64,000 nt of DNA. Source: Chlorophyllum brunneum. Its lineage: Eukaryota > Basidiomycota > Agaricomycetes > Agaricales > Agaricaceae. The stretch covers positions 372,001 to 436,000 of the forward strand of contig OY756143.1 of NCBI GenBank assembly GCA_963576785.1, written 5' to 3'. Below the pieces are notes generated by a model that had not been told where the DNA came from, searched no databases, and was given only the letters and a program-made list of their open reading frames with translations. Below, one piece after another: positions 52,422-63,700 of the stretch. Position 1 is the stretch's first letter. The number at the start of each line of letters is the position of its first letter. The position numbers were made by a program, and so were the translations under genes.

Positions 52422-53381
52422 ATGTCTACCAATAATATCATCGCTGGTTTACCTAAGCTCAATGGGCCTAAAAACTATGCATTCTGGTCTAGAAGGCTTC
52501 AGGATGCCCTAACCCTCATTTCTGTCACTGGTTCTGACCAGTCCGGATGGACTGTGACAAACCAGGATTTCTCCCCTAAAAATCCTGCTGCTTTAATGGA
52601 GGAAGATAGAAGGAGAGATCAACTTCGAGGTCAGGCATTGGCTGTTATTAATGGCACCTTACCTGATTCCCTATTACTCCATGGGCATGATGCTCCTGGA
52701 TTCCTCTGGAATGACTTGAAAACCCGCTTTGGAACACCTTCTCCTGCTGCAGTATATTCAATCCTCCAAAGGATGCTGCGAAAGCGCATCTCTGGGAATC
52801 AAGATTCAGCAATGGATCTAGCTGAATTGAGAACATTGGCTTCTCAATTAGAAACAGCTAAGGTAATATTGCCAGAAGTTCTTGGTGCAATGATCACTTT
52901 GAACACATTACTATCTGATTGGAATGCAGTGGCACAAACGACATTGGCAAATAACAACGATGTTGTAGATATGACCTGGGAGGTAGTTCAGCAGGCTATA
53001 AATGCTGAGTGGTCAAGATGTGAAGGAACAAGATCCAACATGTCTAACCAACAAGCATCTTTTGCTGCTACCGCTAACTACCAAGCTCGCCCTCAGGGCA
53101 ACTTCCCCAGGACTCGCCCTAGACCACCCTGGAACCGCTTCCACCCTGGAGGCAATACCAGGGCCCAGCCTGCGAGAGGTCCTCGCCACCCTGCCAATCC
53201 GAGTGGGCAGCCCCCTCAGCCTTCTCCTCCTACTCCTAACTGGATTAACATCCAGAAGAAGAAGAAGAAGCCCAAAAAGCGCCAGGGTAAACCTCAGGCC
53301 CACATGGCAGAAGCCATGGCGGGCTTTGCCGCTGCCACAGAACCGGCGGTCCATCACTTCACTGGTCCGGGAATGACCCCC
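52422..53381 (+). CDS. Copia-3 gag, open but truncated (about 320 codons seen)
   Basis: Start at 52422 (MSTNNIIAGLPKLNGPKNYAFWSRR), the N-terminus typical of copia gag (FxGxNYxxW type). Helical core with LRGQALAVINGTLPDSLLLHG, FLWNDLKTRFGTPSPAAVYSIL, SAMDLAELRTLASQLETAKV; then a Gln/Pro/Arg-rich region and KKKKKPKKRQGK basic patch that may replace a zinc knuckle in RNA binding. No stop until LINE H cuts it at 53381. An in-frame upstream ATG at 52368 exists, but homology begins at 52422. Incomplete element, so not autonomous. Confidence 0.85.
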
Positions 53382-53628
53382 TTTTTTTTATTTTTTTTTT
53401 ATTTTTATTTTTAATCAACAATTTATATAGCGGTGCTCGAACGCAGTCCGCATGTACATACATACAAAGGCATAACGTACAGAATGTTTGGAGAAGAGAA
53501 AGTAGACTACAAGTAAACTAACCCCGTGAGACTCGAAGACATCTAGCACATACACTAGAGAGTTGTTTGGTACCTACGATGTTTAGCGAATAGTGAGAAG
53601 AAAGGGAATTCGGAAAGAGAGAGAGTGA
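53382..53628 (-). mobile_element. LINE H: 247-bp LINE 3' tail
   Basis: A-rich tail (53382-53412 on -), the TTGATT...TATATAAATTGTTGATT end and the CT-rich part of the LINE 3' UTR. Extreme 5' truncation, or cut by the Copia-2 insertion at 53629. Copia-3 gag does not resume on its right side. Confidence 0.88.
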
Positions 53629-54199
53629 TGTTGAGGAAACGACCGTAACGAGTTGTTTGCTGGGGGCAGCAGTAAACGCAGTGGGAGAGAACGTAGGGTC
53701 TACTCACCGAGATAATAAGCTTCTATCTGATACCTGTAGAAAGGTAATTCGGATAGACAGATATTATTGATGAAGCAGTTAATGTCAGATAAGTAGAGGT
53801 CGAAGTCGATTAAATCGATTGAGGTGTTGTACTCAAAGAGATAGGCAATGATGAAGAAGTTGTTCGATTGAACAAGATGCAGAACTAGGTCTGCTACATG
53901 GGGTTTATATACATATTGTAACATGTGTGAGTCATACTACATAAAATACTAGTATTGCATGGATTGTTCCTTATGACTCCCTTTAACTGCGGCATAGTAC
54001 CTGCGGAGTACTGCGGAACATAGTATCTAGTCATTGGTACTATGTAGAATAATCTATCAAGTACTTATGACTCTCATCGTATGCAGAGCAACTCATAGGA
54101 AGTTACTACGGAATGAAGTTACTGGAAAGTAACGGATCAGTCTATTATTATCATAATGACTTCATAGTCTATTTCTAGAATATGTCCGAAACTTCAACA
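53629..54199 (-). repeat. Copia-2 3' LTR
   Basis: 571 bp. On -: TGTTGAAGTTTCGGACATA...GGTCGTTTCCTCAACA. TATATAAACC on the sense strand (about 53906-53915) is the presumed TATA box. Confidence 0.92.
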
Positions 54200-54210
54200 C
54201 TCCTCCTTGC
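54200..54210 (-). other. Copia-2 polypurine tract
   Basis: Sense GCAAGGAGGAG abuts the 3' LTR and would prime plus-strand synthesis. Confidence 0.8.
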
Positions 54211-54233
54211 TCTGTATTGATATAGAGTTTTAA

Positions 54234-56012
54234 TCACTCAAACGTCAAGCCAAGGCGAGGTCGGAATAGATTGAATTTGATTTTGTCTAAATTCTTTGTG
54301 AGAATATCGGCAGGATTTTCAGTGCCTTTCACAGAGAATATTTCAATCTTTCCGTCTTCTACCAAATCATGGATGTAATGGTATTTGACGTCGACGTGTT
54401 TTGATTGTTTTTCTGTTACTGGATTCTTGGCCCAAAATATTGAACCCTCATTATCACCGAAGAGATAAGGGGCCAATGATTGGATACCAATTTCTTCCAA
54501 CAAATTGACAGTCCAAACAAGTTGTCGACTGCAATCTGACAAAGCCATATATTCGGCTTCAGTAGAAGATAATACAACAGTTTTCTGTTTCCTACTTAAC
54601 CAAGCAATAGCTCCGCTGGCTAATAAACAGAAATATCCAGTTACAGATTTACGACTAATTGGATCACCAGCCCAATCAGAGTCGGAAAAGGCATTCAGGC
54701 CTTGCATAGAACTTCCATTATAGGTAATTCTATATTTGCGAGTAGCATTAAGATACTTTAGCAAATGTAAGCCTGCATTGTAATGCGCTTTAGTTGGATT
54801 GGTCATATGTTGTGATAGTTTGACAGTGGCGAAAGCTATGTCGGGCCGACTGCCTATCATCAGATACATAACCGATCCTACTAATTGTTGATACCTCTTT
54901 ATGAAGTCAGGTGTCGCTTTTCCTGTATTGGATTCAAAGATGAATCCATTTGGTAATGGAATTTCTTCTTTTCCAATTACATTAAATCGATCAAGTACTT
55001 TTCCTAGATAATCCATTTGGTCTAGGGTGATTGATTGGTTTATAGGATTTCGCGAAATTTTCATGCCAAGAAACTCTTTGGTTGGACCAAGGTCTCGGCA
55101 TTCCCATTTCTTCATAAAGAGTGCTCACTTCTCATATAGAAGTCTAGAGCCTCTAATTCCGACGAACATTGAGTCATCTACATAGACCAGAGCTATAATA
55201 AGCTCTTTGGTTTCAGGGTCGTAGTAATAATAGACTCCAGCATCTAGTTTGGATCGGACAAATCCTAGGTCGGTCATTGACTTAGTCAATTCCTTCCACC
55301 ATTGTCGTCCAGATTGCTTTAGTCCATAAATGGCTCGGTTTAATTTCCAAACCAAATTACCACGACCTGTATTGAAACCTTCTGGAAGTTCCATATAGAG
55401 TTCTTCATCCAGTTTTCCGTAGAGATAAGCAGTTTTAACATCTAAACTGAGCATCTCCCAATCGTTGAGGGCAGCGACTGCAAATATGAGTCATGCTGTC
55501 TCATAACGGACTACTGGTGAAAATAGTTCATCGTAATCGATTCCCTCTATCTGAGAGAATCCTTTTGCTACTAGTTGAGCACGGTATCGACCGTCTGATT
55601 TGGGTGTAAAGACCCATCTATTTTTGACAGCTTTTCTTCCAGGCGGAAGTTTAGCTAAGTCATAAACATGTCTTTCTTTGAGTGAATTTAACTCTTCTAA
55701 GCACGCTTTCCACCATTTAGATTTCTCTTCTGATGGTAGTCGATTTAGAACCTTGAAAGAAATAGGAACTAATGGTGATTCGACTTTTTGAGCGCACAGA
55801 TAATCGATCATCCCTACTCCTCCTTCTCTGCATAAGTCTTCTAATGTAGAAGCTTCATGCTGAGAATGTCTATCGATTATTCCAGGTTTGGAAGCCTCTG
55901 ATCGAATTTGTCTAACAAGTCTACTTGTAGAACTTGTTAATTTCGACTTAGGAGGTTGGAACATCTCATAGTCCTGGAGTATTTTGGTCGGATGCTTTGT
56001 AGAACCATACAA
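54234..56012 (-). pseudogene. Copia-2 reverse transcriptase and RNase H
   Basis: RT begins KWWKACLEELNSLKERHVYDLA...NRWVFTPKSDG...RAQLVAKGFSQIEGIDYDELFSPVV, a TGA near 55491, LSLDVKTAYLYGKLDEELYMELPEGF, ALVYVDDSMF (catalytic YVDD, about 55170), a TGA near 55123. RNase H: FSDSDWAGDPISRKSVTGY (about 54690), LSSTEAEYMALSDCSRQ (about 54565), FGDNEGSI (about 54460), KHVDVKYHYIHDLVEDGKI, and the copia-type end ENPADILTKNLD. Stop at 54234-54236. Same frame throughout. The enzyme would copy element RNA in the particle; two stops disable it. Confidence 0.93.
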
Positions 56013-57761
56013 GTTTCCTGGACGTTCAGGTACTTTTCTGGTTCTTTGCGGTCTCTGAGGTATTTCAGGAACCGGTATTTGATCCGAGTGACCTCACGGT
56101 ATAGAAGGACCAGCATCCCGATCATCTTCGACAGGGGTATAGGGTATGAATGGTTGTACATCCGGATCATCTCTTTGAGAAGGCGGATGGTTCGGACCTT
56201 CAGAGTGATTAGGTGGATCAGCATAAGATAATCCATCACTGTCATCGTCTTCTGGTGTTTGTGCTTCTCTTGGTGGAAAGAGAATGTTTTGCACAATACC
56301 ATTCCACTCCTCCTAAACATCAGTATCGATATTCGGTGCTTTTCCCTTTCCTTTATTCTTTTTAGGTTCAGGGAAAGGAGTTGGAATTCGTCCATGTACA
56401 GATCTATAAGTCCTATCTTCCGGAGAACTTCCGGTAGAAGTTCAGGGAATAGGGCTTGGTGGTTTATCAATAGGTAAACCAGTAGATGGATCTGGAGCAT
56501 GGAAGACAATAACTTCCGAAGGTGTACTTCGAGAAGTAGAAGATGATGGTTGGTTCATCCGTTCTTCTCGCTTCTTCCCAACACATTTAGGGAAGTGTTC
56601 TTCGCTGAATACGGCTGTTGGAGATGTATAGATTACATTCCCATTTAGGTGCCTCATGAAACGATAATTTTTCCTGTCTGATGTCCAACCAAGGAAAATC
56701 ATGAGTTCTGACTTTGCTGTCAGTTTATTGTCTCTTATCTCTTTTGGGAGAAAGACATAAGCACCGCAGCCAAAGACTCTCTCTTTGGAGATGTCTGGAA
56801 TCTTCTGATTCAACACTTCATAAGGTGTTTTCCACATGAGCCGTGATACCGGTGTTTTATTATAGATATGTATCACATGATCTATAGAAAACTCCCACCA
56901 ACCATCAGGAATACAAGCATGATGCCGCATGGCTTCTGCTTTATCCATTAGAGTTTGGTTCAAGCGTTCCGCTCAACTATTTTGTTAGTGTATGTGCGGT
57001 GCACTGGTCTCATGTCTGATCTCTAATGAGCACAAATGAGATTGCAACTCGTCAGTTGCATACTCTCCTCCTCTATCAGTGCAGAGATATTTTAATTTAG
57101 TCTCGTATTGAGTCTGAATTAGGGCAATGAAATTTTTCATTTCTTCTGCTGCTTCTGATTTCTTATGGAGGAAGCGAATCCATCCATGAGAGAAAAAGTT
57201 GTCCATTATGGTCATGACCCATTTAAATTTATGGTAAGAAAGAATCGGAAGTTCAACTAAATCCGAGTGTATTCTTTCGAATGGATGCTTTGCGTGTGTA
57301 GGGTTCTCTCTAAAGGGTTTCTGGTGCATCTTTCCCTTGGCACAACCATCACAGACTGGTTTTTGCTCGGGAATCCGCACCGGAGTAAACCCAATCGTAT
57401 TTTTCTCAAAATGATTGAGGATACAATTAGAGGAATGTCCTAATCTCGCATGTACAACTTTGTAGCCAACGATCGGATGCGCAGTCATGGCTGCTTGTTC
57501 CGAATGTACAATTTTTGTGTTAACAAAATGTAAAGTAGTATTACGACTTGCTGAAGGATATGCTTGAAGAATAGCATTTCCTTCGCTATCAACTACTACT
57601 GATTCGTTGGCATCTGTTCTAACAGTTTTGCCATCCTGGCATAACTGTCCCACTGACATTAGTTGTTCAGAGGTTCCTTTTAGAAGGAAGACTGGATATA
57701 TTAATATCTGCATTGGTTGAACGCTATCAATCTTCCCATTATAGACTCTATGTTTAAGCAT
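56013..57761 (-). pseudogene. Copia-2 integrase and acidic linker
   Basis: Pre-integrase zinc domain HARLGHSSNCILNHF...CDGCAKGKMHQ (about 57450-57330), core RIHSDLVELP (first Asp, about 57270), MTIMDNFF, LCTDRGGEYATDEL (second Asp, about 57080), then two stops near 56985 and 56970 around the NS.AERLNQTLMDKAEAMRHH segment, the integrase C-terminal part FGCGAYVFLPKEIRD, FLGWTSDRKNYRFMRHL, and a disordered linker PPREAQTPEDDDSDGLSYADPP. TAG near 56315. Function: insertion of cDNA in the genome. Confidence 0.9.
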
Positions 57762-57956
57762 AACTGCACCAAGACCAACCGCATTAAGGTAGGGGCCTTG
57801 TGCTCCTACAGTCTTAATTGGGATTGAAACTTCGAGTTCTTCGAAGTTGATGAAGTCTTCTACATAAGGGGTGTAATGACATGATGTCCCTGAGTCTAAT
57901 AACCATACGTCACTATATTCTTCTAGTGGTGTTATGATTTGATCATTGCTTAGTGA
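57762..57956 (-). pseudogene. Copia-2 protease region
   Basis: VWLLDSGTSCHYTPYVEDFINFEEL (about 57910-57830) holds the aspartic protease DSG. It cuts the polyprotein. Directly upstream a TGA (57957-57959) separates it from the pre-protease domain. Copia-1 lacks one base after SCHYT and is frameshifted. Confidence 0.82.
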
Positions 57957-59378
57957 TCAAGATCTAATTTGATCCAGTACTCTTAAATACTGATTGGGCA
58001 TGCGCATGGAGAAACAAGAAAATTGAGAAGTGTTAAAACACTTCTCATTCATCAATTCGCTCAAAGAAAATACATAATTATGGGATCCTAAAGATCCCGA
58101 TTGCGTATTTACATGCCCGGCCCCCGACGTCCTTTCCCCTTGCCCTTGCCCTTCTTCTTGCGAAGACGGCCGGTCGGCATATTGGTGACAGGACTGTGTA
58201 TCAGGGTTAGTAAGAGTATCTGAGATCGATTTGATCACGTACCCAGCTCCTCCCTTCTTCTTGAAGTCGCTTCTGTAGTCAGTCAATGAAAGTCCGAGAG
58301 ACACCTCAGATTGAGGTGCCGAAGCAAAGGGTTTGGACTTCGGAGACTTTGGGAAAGGCCCAGAAGAGGGTCCTGCGACGTTCGCAGGGTTCCTGGGGTC
58401 GCGGATGTCGTAGGCAACATCCTGAGCCGGCGCCATGAGGTCATCGACCTCCTTCTCGCTCTCAAGCCGTTTGAAGGCTTCGTCTACCAACACTGTAAGT
58501 GTGGCAGGTCGCCTGTCAGCAGTTTTGTTCTTCTGAGTAAGAGAGTATCTCTTACTCTGGAATCGCTCAGTCGGAGGGGAGGTCCGAGGAAGAGGAGGGA
58601 ACTCCTCTTCGTAGGTCCTAACGGCCGGAGCTACTATTTCCTCCCGAGGAGGAAGGTAGAATGGCTGAACCTCTCCAGGTTCAAGCGAGTTGCCCCGGGC
58701 GACGGAGTCCATGCTTGGGATCTTTACCACATGGTACATAGCCAAATTAATTTTCGTCCCAAATTTGGGAGAAACCAATAAAGTGTATGGCGAACCAAGT
58801 GGTAAAAGGAATGAGAAGTGGACACAAGTCGCGTTAATTTCGGGGTTACTATGCTTTAGAAACCATTTACTCACCCTCGTGTGTCCCTCACAGGTACAAC
58901 CTGGGGGGTGACCAGAAGGAACTGAAGGTGCACCGGGTGGTGTCACCGATCGTCCTTGTTGGGCGCGGGGGTGAGAGACCTCGTGCATCCGTCGATCATA
59001 ACGATCGAGGGCACATTTCTTCGCCATTTGCATAGGCGAAGGACCAGTGACGCAGTCGCGCCAGGTGGTCACCTGTTGGATCCACAGTGAGTTTTCGAGC
59101 AAGGCAGTGAAACATAAGTTTCGTGCTTCAGCATGCATCTTTTTCTTGAGCTCAGCACGAGCATTCTCTCGTGCCTGCTGGACCTTCTTGGGATTAACCT
59201 AAGTAAGAAGTTTTGGTCTCTCACTCACAAGTACACGAGTGGTCGGAGGAGCGGGAGCGGGAACGGGTCGAGGCACGTCCATGCGCCTCATCAGGTCGAA
59301 GGGGGTCATCCCCGGACCAGTGAAGCAACGGACCGCCGGTTCCATGGCAGCGGCGAAGCCCGCCATGTGGGCCTGGGG
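57957..59378 (-). pseudogene. Copia-2 gag C-terminus and unknown pre-protease domain
   Basis: Starts in gag (HMAGFAAAMEPAVRCFTGPGMTPFDLMRRM), TAG at 59199-59201 (TGG in Copia-1), then about 400 codons: KKVQQARENARAELKKKMHAEARNLCFTALLEN, RYDRRMHEVSHP, PPGCTCEGHTRVSKWFLKH, CVHFSFLLPLGSPYTLLVSPKFGTKINLA, KIPSMDSVARGNSLEPGEVQPFYLPPREEIVAPAVRTYEEEFPPLP, TLTVLVDEAFKRLE, a Ser/Pro linker, and NEKCFNTSQFSCFSMRMPNQYL. Between gag and protease copia elements usually have only a short zinc-knuckle region; this long block is conserved in Copia-1. I do not recognise it. Confidence 0.82.
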
Positions 59379-59672
59379 TGTTACGACCTTAGTCTGAGAC
59401 TCAGGTTGCAAGTCTTTGGATAAAGACAAGGAAGTAGAGAAGAGAGTAAGGGATAATATGATTGGTAAAGTGTAAGGAATACATCAAGTATTACTACACT
59501 TTATATACTAGTAGTGGCGGCTAATAATAAGGGAGATGAGTAGACGAGTCAGATAGGAGGCATAGCCTTTAGAGATGAAACAGGAGATGGAACGAGGAGT
59601 GAAACAGGTGTGAGGGTACACGAGGTAACGGGCGCGAGATAGGAATGAACAGTCTATCTATAGTTCATAACA
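59379..59672 (-). repeat. Gypsy-3 3' LTR
   Basis: 294 bp. It differs from the Gypsy-2 LTRs at a handful of places, mostly CpG versus TG/CA (for example GACTGTTC for GACCGTTC, CCAATCATATTATC for CCAATCGTATCATC). Confidence 0.95.
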
Positions 59673-59687
59673 ATACCTCCCTTTCAA
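59673..59687 (-). other. Gypsy-3 polypurine tract
   Basis: Sense TTGAAAGGGAGGTAT next to the 3' LTR. Confidence 0.85.
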
Positions 59688-59779
59688 GCTTCATGTCCTC
59701 ATGATGCATATTACTGTAAAGGTCCTTCGTAAAGTAAAACATACGGAATTTGGAAAAGGTAGGAAGGCACAATGAGAAT

Positions 59780-60616
59780 TTACTCGTTCATAGGTATGGC
59801 AGCTCCCAGAGCTCTGGCCAAGTCCTTCTTGTTTCCTCCGATGAGAGGTGTTTTGTCGACACGTCTTAAGCCGATCCAGAGGGGCGCGTGTGGCGGTCCT
59901 TCTTTGAATAGGAAGTGGGTGTGGTTATTGTACATGGTGTTGTCGTTGGTGTGATTGCTTAAGAGCTTATGCACTATACTCCTCCAGTATTCATTGTCCT
60001 TTTTGCCTTCCGATTTCAACGTGTTGTATCCCTGCAGTGGATGGAAGGTTATGGGTGTGATGGGGGGTACTACCGTGGTGAGGATGGTTTGGAGATGGGC
60101 TACTTCTTCTTCGATGTCGGGATGGAGTAGTTGATCGGCGGCTGTTGCTTCTTGTGTCTTTTGTTCGCATTTATGACAGATATGATGTTGGATGGGAAAC
60201 GGATCGTTACTAACGAGTAGTCGGTTAACGATATGGTGGGAGAGATTTTCTGTGCCCCTTGATTCATACATATTGAGTCATTTGGCTAGGGCTACGAGGA
60301 TGCTATGCATCCGAGCTCGCATATTGGAGATGACAATTAGTTGCAGGTCGTCGTTGATCTCGTATAGGTGTCTCTCCAATTGGTCTCTTCTTCCTTTGTC
60401 GATGATAAATTGGTTGAGTCTTGGAGTGGCGTCGGATAGGGTATCCATTATTTTAGATGCGCCTTCTTGGGTTGCTTTCATTGTTGCACCCAGTAGTATC
60501 ATGGTGTCGACTAGGGTCTCTCCTTCCACGAGCTCCTCATGGCTGGTTCTTTCTGGGACGAGTTCATCGAATTCTTTGAGGTAGGGGTATGGAGTAAGTT
60601 GGCGTTTGGTGGGCAT
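59780..60616 (-). pseudogene. Gypsy-3 third ORF (one TGA)
   Basis: Homologue of the Gypsy-1 ORF at 11549-12385. MPTKRQLTPYPYL start, HHICHKCEQ group, PMNE end. TGA at 60278-60280 is at the same codon as in Gypsy-2 (24300). Only a few residues differ from Gypsy-2 (for example PLQGYNTLKSEGKK for PPQGYNTLKLEGEK). Confidence 0.85.
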
Positions 60617-60713
60617 GGTGTGTTATGAAGATAGTTGGCGAAGTCGAGGGTGAAGTGGATACAGCGAGTGATGCGTTGAGTGTAGTGGTTGCTTGGAATG
60701 CGAGGTCTGTTGT

Positions 60714-63700
60714 TCATAATTGCTGTTTTTTACCTCCCCTTTTTATAGGTTTCATCCTCGAAATCTTGCTCATAAACTCTTGTACTGCTTCCTTGGCGTT
60801 TTCCAGATTTGCTTCATCTTCCCATGTATCTTCTTCGGATGTATATCCTTTCCAGTGTATTAGGTATTGTTTTCGTTTTCCCTTTGTGCGGTGTCCTCGG
60901 ACTTCATCTACCTCGTAGTGTTCCTCATCATTGATTATCTCGGCGATTAGTGGTGGTGGAGTGCGCTGGCTGTCATACTCGGGTTTGTGATAGGGGGAGA
61001 GGAGTCTGCTGTTGAACACGTCGTGTATTGCCCATGTTTTAGGTAGCTCCAGTCAGTAGCTTGTTTCACCTATTTTCTCTTTTACCCGGAATGGTCCGTA
61101 TCTCCTGTGATCAAGTTTTTTTGTCGGCCTTGTTGTCCTAATATTGTCTGCTTCAAGCCAAACTTGGCTTCCTGCCTCATACTTGTGTTCTGGTTTTGTG
61201 CTATTCCGTTTCTCCATTTGCGTCTGGCTCTGTTGTAGCATCTCAATCATTTTTTGGCGCATGTCTTGTAACTCTTGTATTCGTTCCGTGATCGCAGGTG
61301 CCTTGGATGTGTTTGAGATATCCCCTTTCCATGGATGTCGTCCATATACTATCTGGAACGGTGAATGTCCTGTGGCGCTATGTGTTTTGTCGTTATACTG
61401 GAATTCCGCTGTGCTGAGCCATTTTTTCCAGTTGTCCTGCACATGGTTGATTACGTTTCTGAGGTATGCTTTGACCTCCTGGTTGATGCACTCTGTCTGA
61501 CCGTCTGTTTGTGGATGGTATGCCGTGGATAGGTTACGTTGGGTGCCGGTTGCTCTACAAAGTTCTGCCATGAATTTTGATACAAACTGTGGTCCTCTGT
61601 CACTGATGATCCTGCGGGGTATCCCATGTTGTCTCCATATATCATCACAATAAATGTCTCCTAACTCTTCGGATGATAGGGTGGTGTTAACTGCGCGTAG
61701 TCTGATCATTTTGCTGAAACGATCAACGATGACAAGTATCGCATCATATCCTTCTGATTCTGGTAGTAGTCCTATCATGTCGATTGATATTTCTTCCCAT
61801 GGTCCAATGGGTATTGGTAGTGGATGGAGATGTGTGGTAGGTCGTGTCCGGAGTATCTTGTTTCGCTGACATGTGTCGCATCCTTTGATGTATCGTTTAA
61901 CATCATTGTGCATCTGTGGCCACCAATATGTCCTTTTGAGGAGTTCGATCATTCTGTGCTGTCCCGGATGTCCTACATCTGTTCTGTCGTGGTGTTGTTG
62001 GAGTATTTCTTGGCGTAACTCGGCGTTTGGTGGTGCATATATTCTTCCTTCGAACATAGGTAATCCATCCATTTCCCATATCCCCTCTGGTCGTTTCTCC
62101 TTTTCTTTTAGCCACTGTGTTTCTCTCCTTTGCTCCTTTCATAATCGGTATTTCAGATCCTCTTCTCCCGATATTTCCCAAATTTGTCTGATCTCGGTGA
62201 TAGTGTTGTTGAATAAGTGGTCGGGTAATAGCGTGATATCTGTGTTATCTCTGGTGGTGTCCGTTTTTGCTAGTCTTGATAGCATGTCTGCTTTTGTGTT
62301 TGTCTTTCCGGGTATGTGTTTTAGTGTGTAGCGATATTCTTGTAGTTCCAGTTGCCATCTTGCCTGTCGTCCTGTGAGTTGTTGTGGTTTCCTGAAGTAT
62401 TCTAAGTTCTTGTGGTCCGTCCATATCTCGAATGGTTCATTGGCATTGAGTAGGTACTGTCTCCACGTTTTGACTGCTTCCCGGATTGCTAGTAGTTCTT
62501 TGTCGTAGATTTGGTAGTTTCGTTCTGCCGGTATCATTGTTCTTGAGTGAAAGGCGATTGGGTGCCACTGATCATTCTGGTTTTGTGACAACACCGCTCC
62601 TACTCCATATCCCGATGCGTCTACTTCTACCCTGTATTGTCCTTTGTCTTGAGGCATTGCTAGTACTGGTTCGCTCGTGATCTTTTCCTTGATCTTCTCA
62701 AATGCCTGTTGTTGTCGTTCTGACCATGACCATTGCGCATCTTTCTTCTTCAGCTCGTGTAGGGGTGTTGCTATGTTACTGAAGTCTTGTATGAATCGTC
62801 GGTAGAAGTTTGTGAAACCCAGGAATTTTTCGACGTCTTTTACGGATTTGGGTGTTGGCCATTCTTTTACTGCTTTCACCTTCTCTTCCTCCATTTTGAC
62901 GCTGCCTTGTCTGACTATAAAGCCCAATATGGGTATTTCCTTCGTGTCGAACACACATTTTGATCGTTTGAAATAGAGTTGGTGCTTGGCTGCAATGTCT
63001 AAGAACCGCGTTGTTCTTTTCTCGAGTTCTTCCTGTGTGGTTCCTGGGATGACAAAATCGTCCATGTAGTTGACAAGCGATCCCTCATGTAACATTTCCT
63101 GAAATACTGTGTTCATCATCCTCTGGAAGGTTGCCGGTGAATTACTCATCCCAAAGAACATGACTGTAGGTTCGAATAACCTGCTGTTTGTTACAAATGC
63201 TGCCTTCCATTCATCCCCTTCTCTGATCCTGACGTTGTTATATCCCCAAATGATATCGAGCTTGTTGAATACCTTCGCGTCCTTTAACCGGTCTAGGACT
63301 TCGCCTATGAGTGGCAGTGGCGTCTTGTCTTTGATGGTGTGTTCATTCAGCTTTTTGTAATCCTGTACCAGGCGTTTTGTTCCGTCCTTCTTTGGTATGA
63401 AGAAGCGTGGGGTGGCGTAGGGGGATTGTGATGGTCTGATTCATCCTGAGGCAAGGTTTTCGTCGAGGAATTTCTGTAGTTCCTGCTTCTCCATTATTGT
63501 CATTGGGTAGACCTTGGACTGTAGTACCGGGGGTGCATCTTCGGATAGATTTATCTCGTGGTCCCATACCGTGTGTTCGGGTAGTTTGTCAAAGTTTTTC
63601 TTGTTGAATAGGTGGGTGTATCATCGGAGGTATGGTGGTAGATCTTCATTGTTCGTCTGGTCCGCCTTTTTCTCTTCAATGTGTTCTCTGATTGTCCGTA

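Larger units (their letters stand above)
51689..53381 (+). mobile_element. Copia-3: 5' LTR and gag of a Ty1/copia element
   Basis: 571-bp LTR (51689-52259), primer site at 52260, gag from 52422. Truncated in gag at about 53381 by the LINE H tail. It lies head to head with Copia-1, inserted in Copia-1's LTR (presumed target ATTAG, 51684-51688). The other end of Copia-3 is not in the window. Confidence 0.88.
53629..59378 (-). mobile_element. Copia-2: Ty1/copia element, interrupted by Gypsy-3
   Basis: 3' LTR at 53629-54199, polypurine tract at 54200-54210, and one continuous polyprotein frame from 59378 down to 54234 (about 1,715 codons) with scattered stops. Its gag N-terminus and 5' LTR lie beyond Gypsy-3, outside the window. 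It retains far more CpG than Copia-1. Confidence 0.93.
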
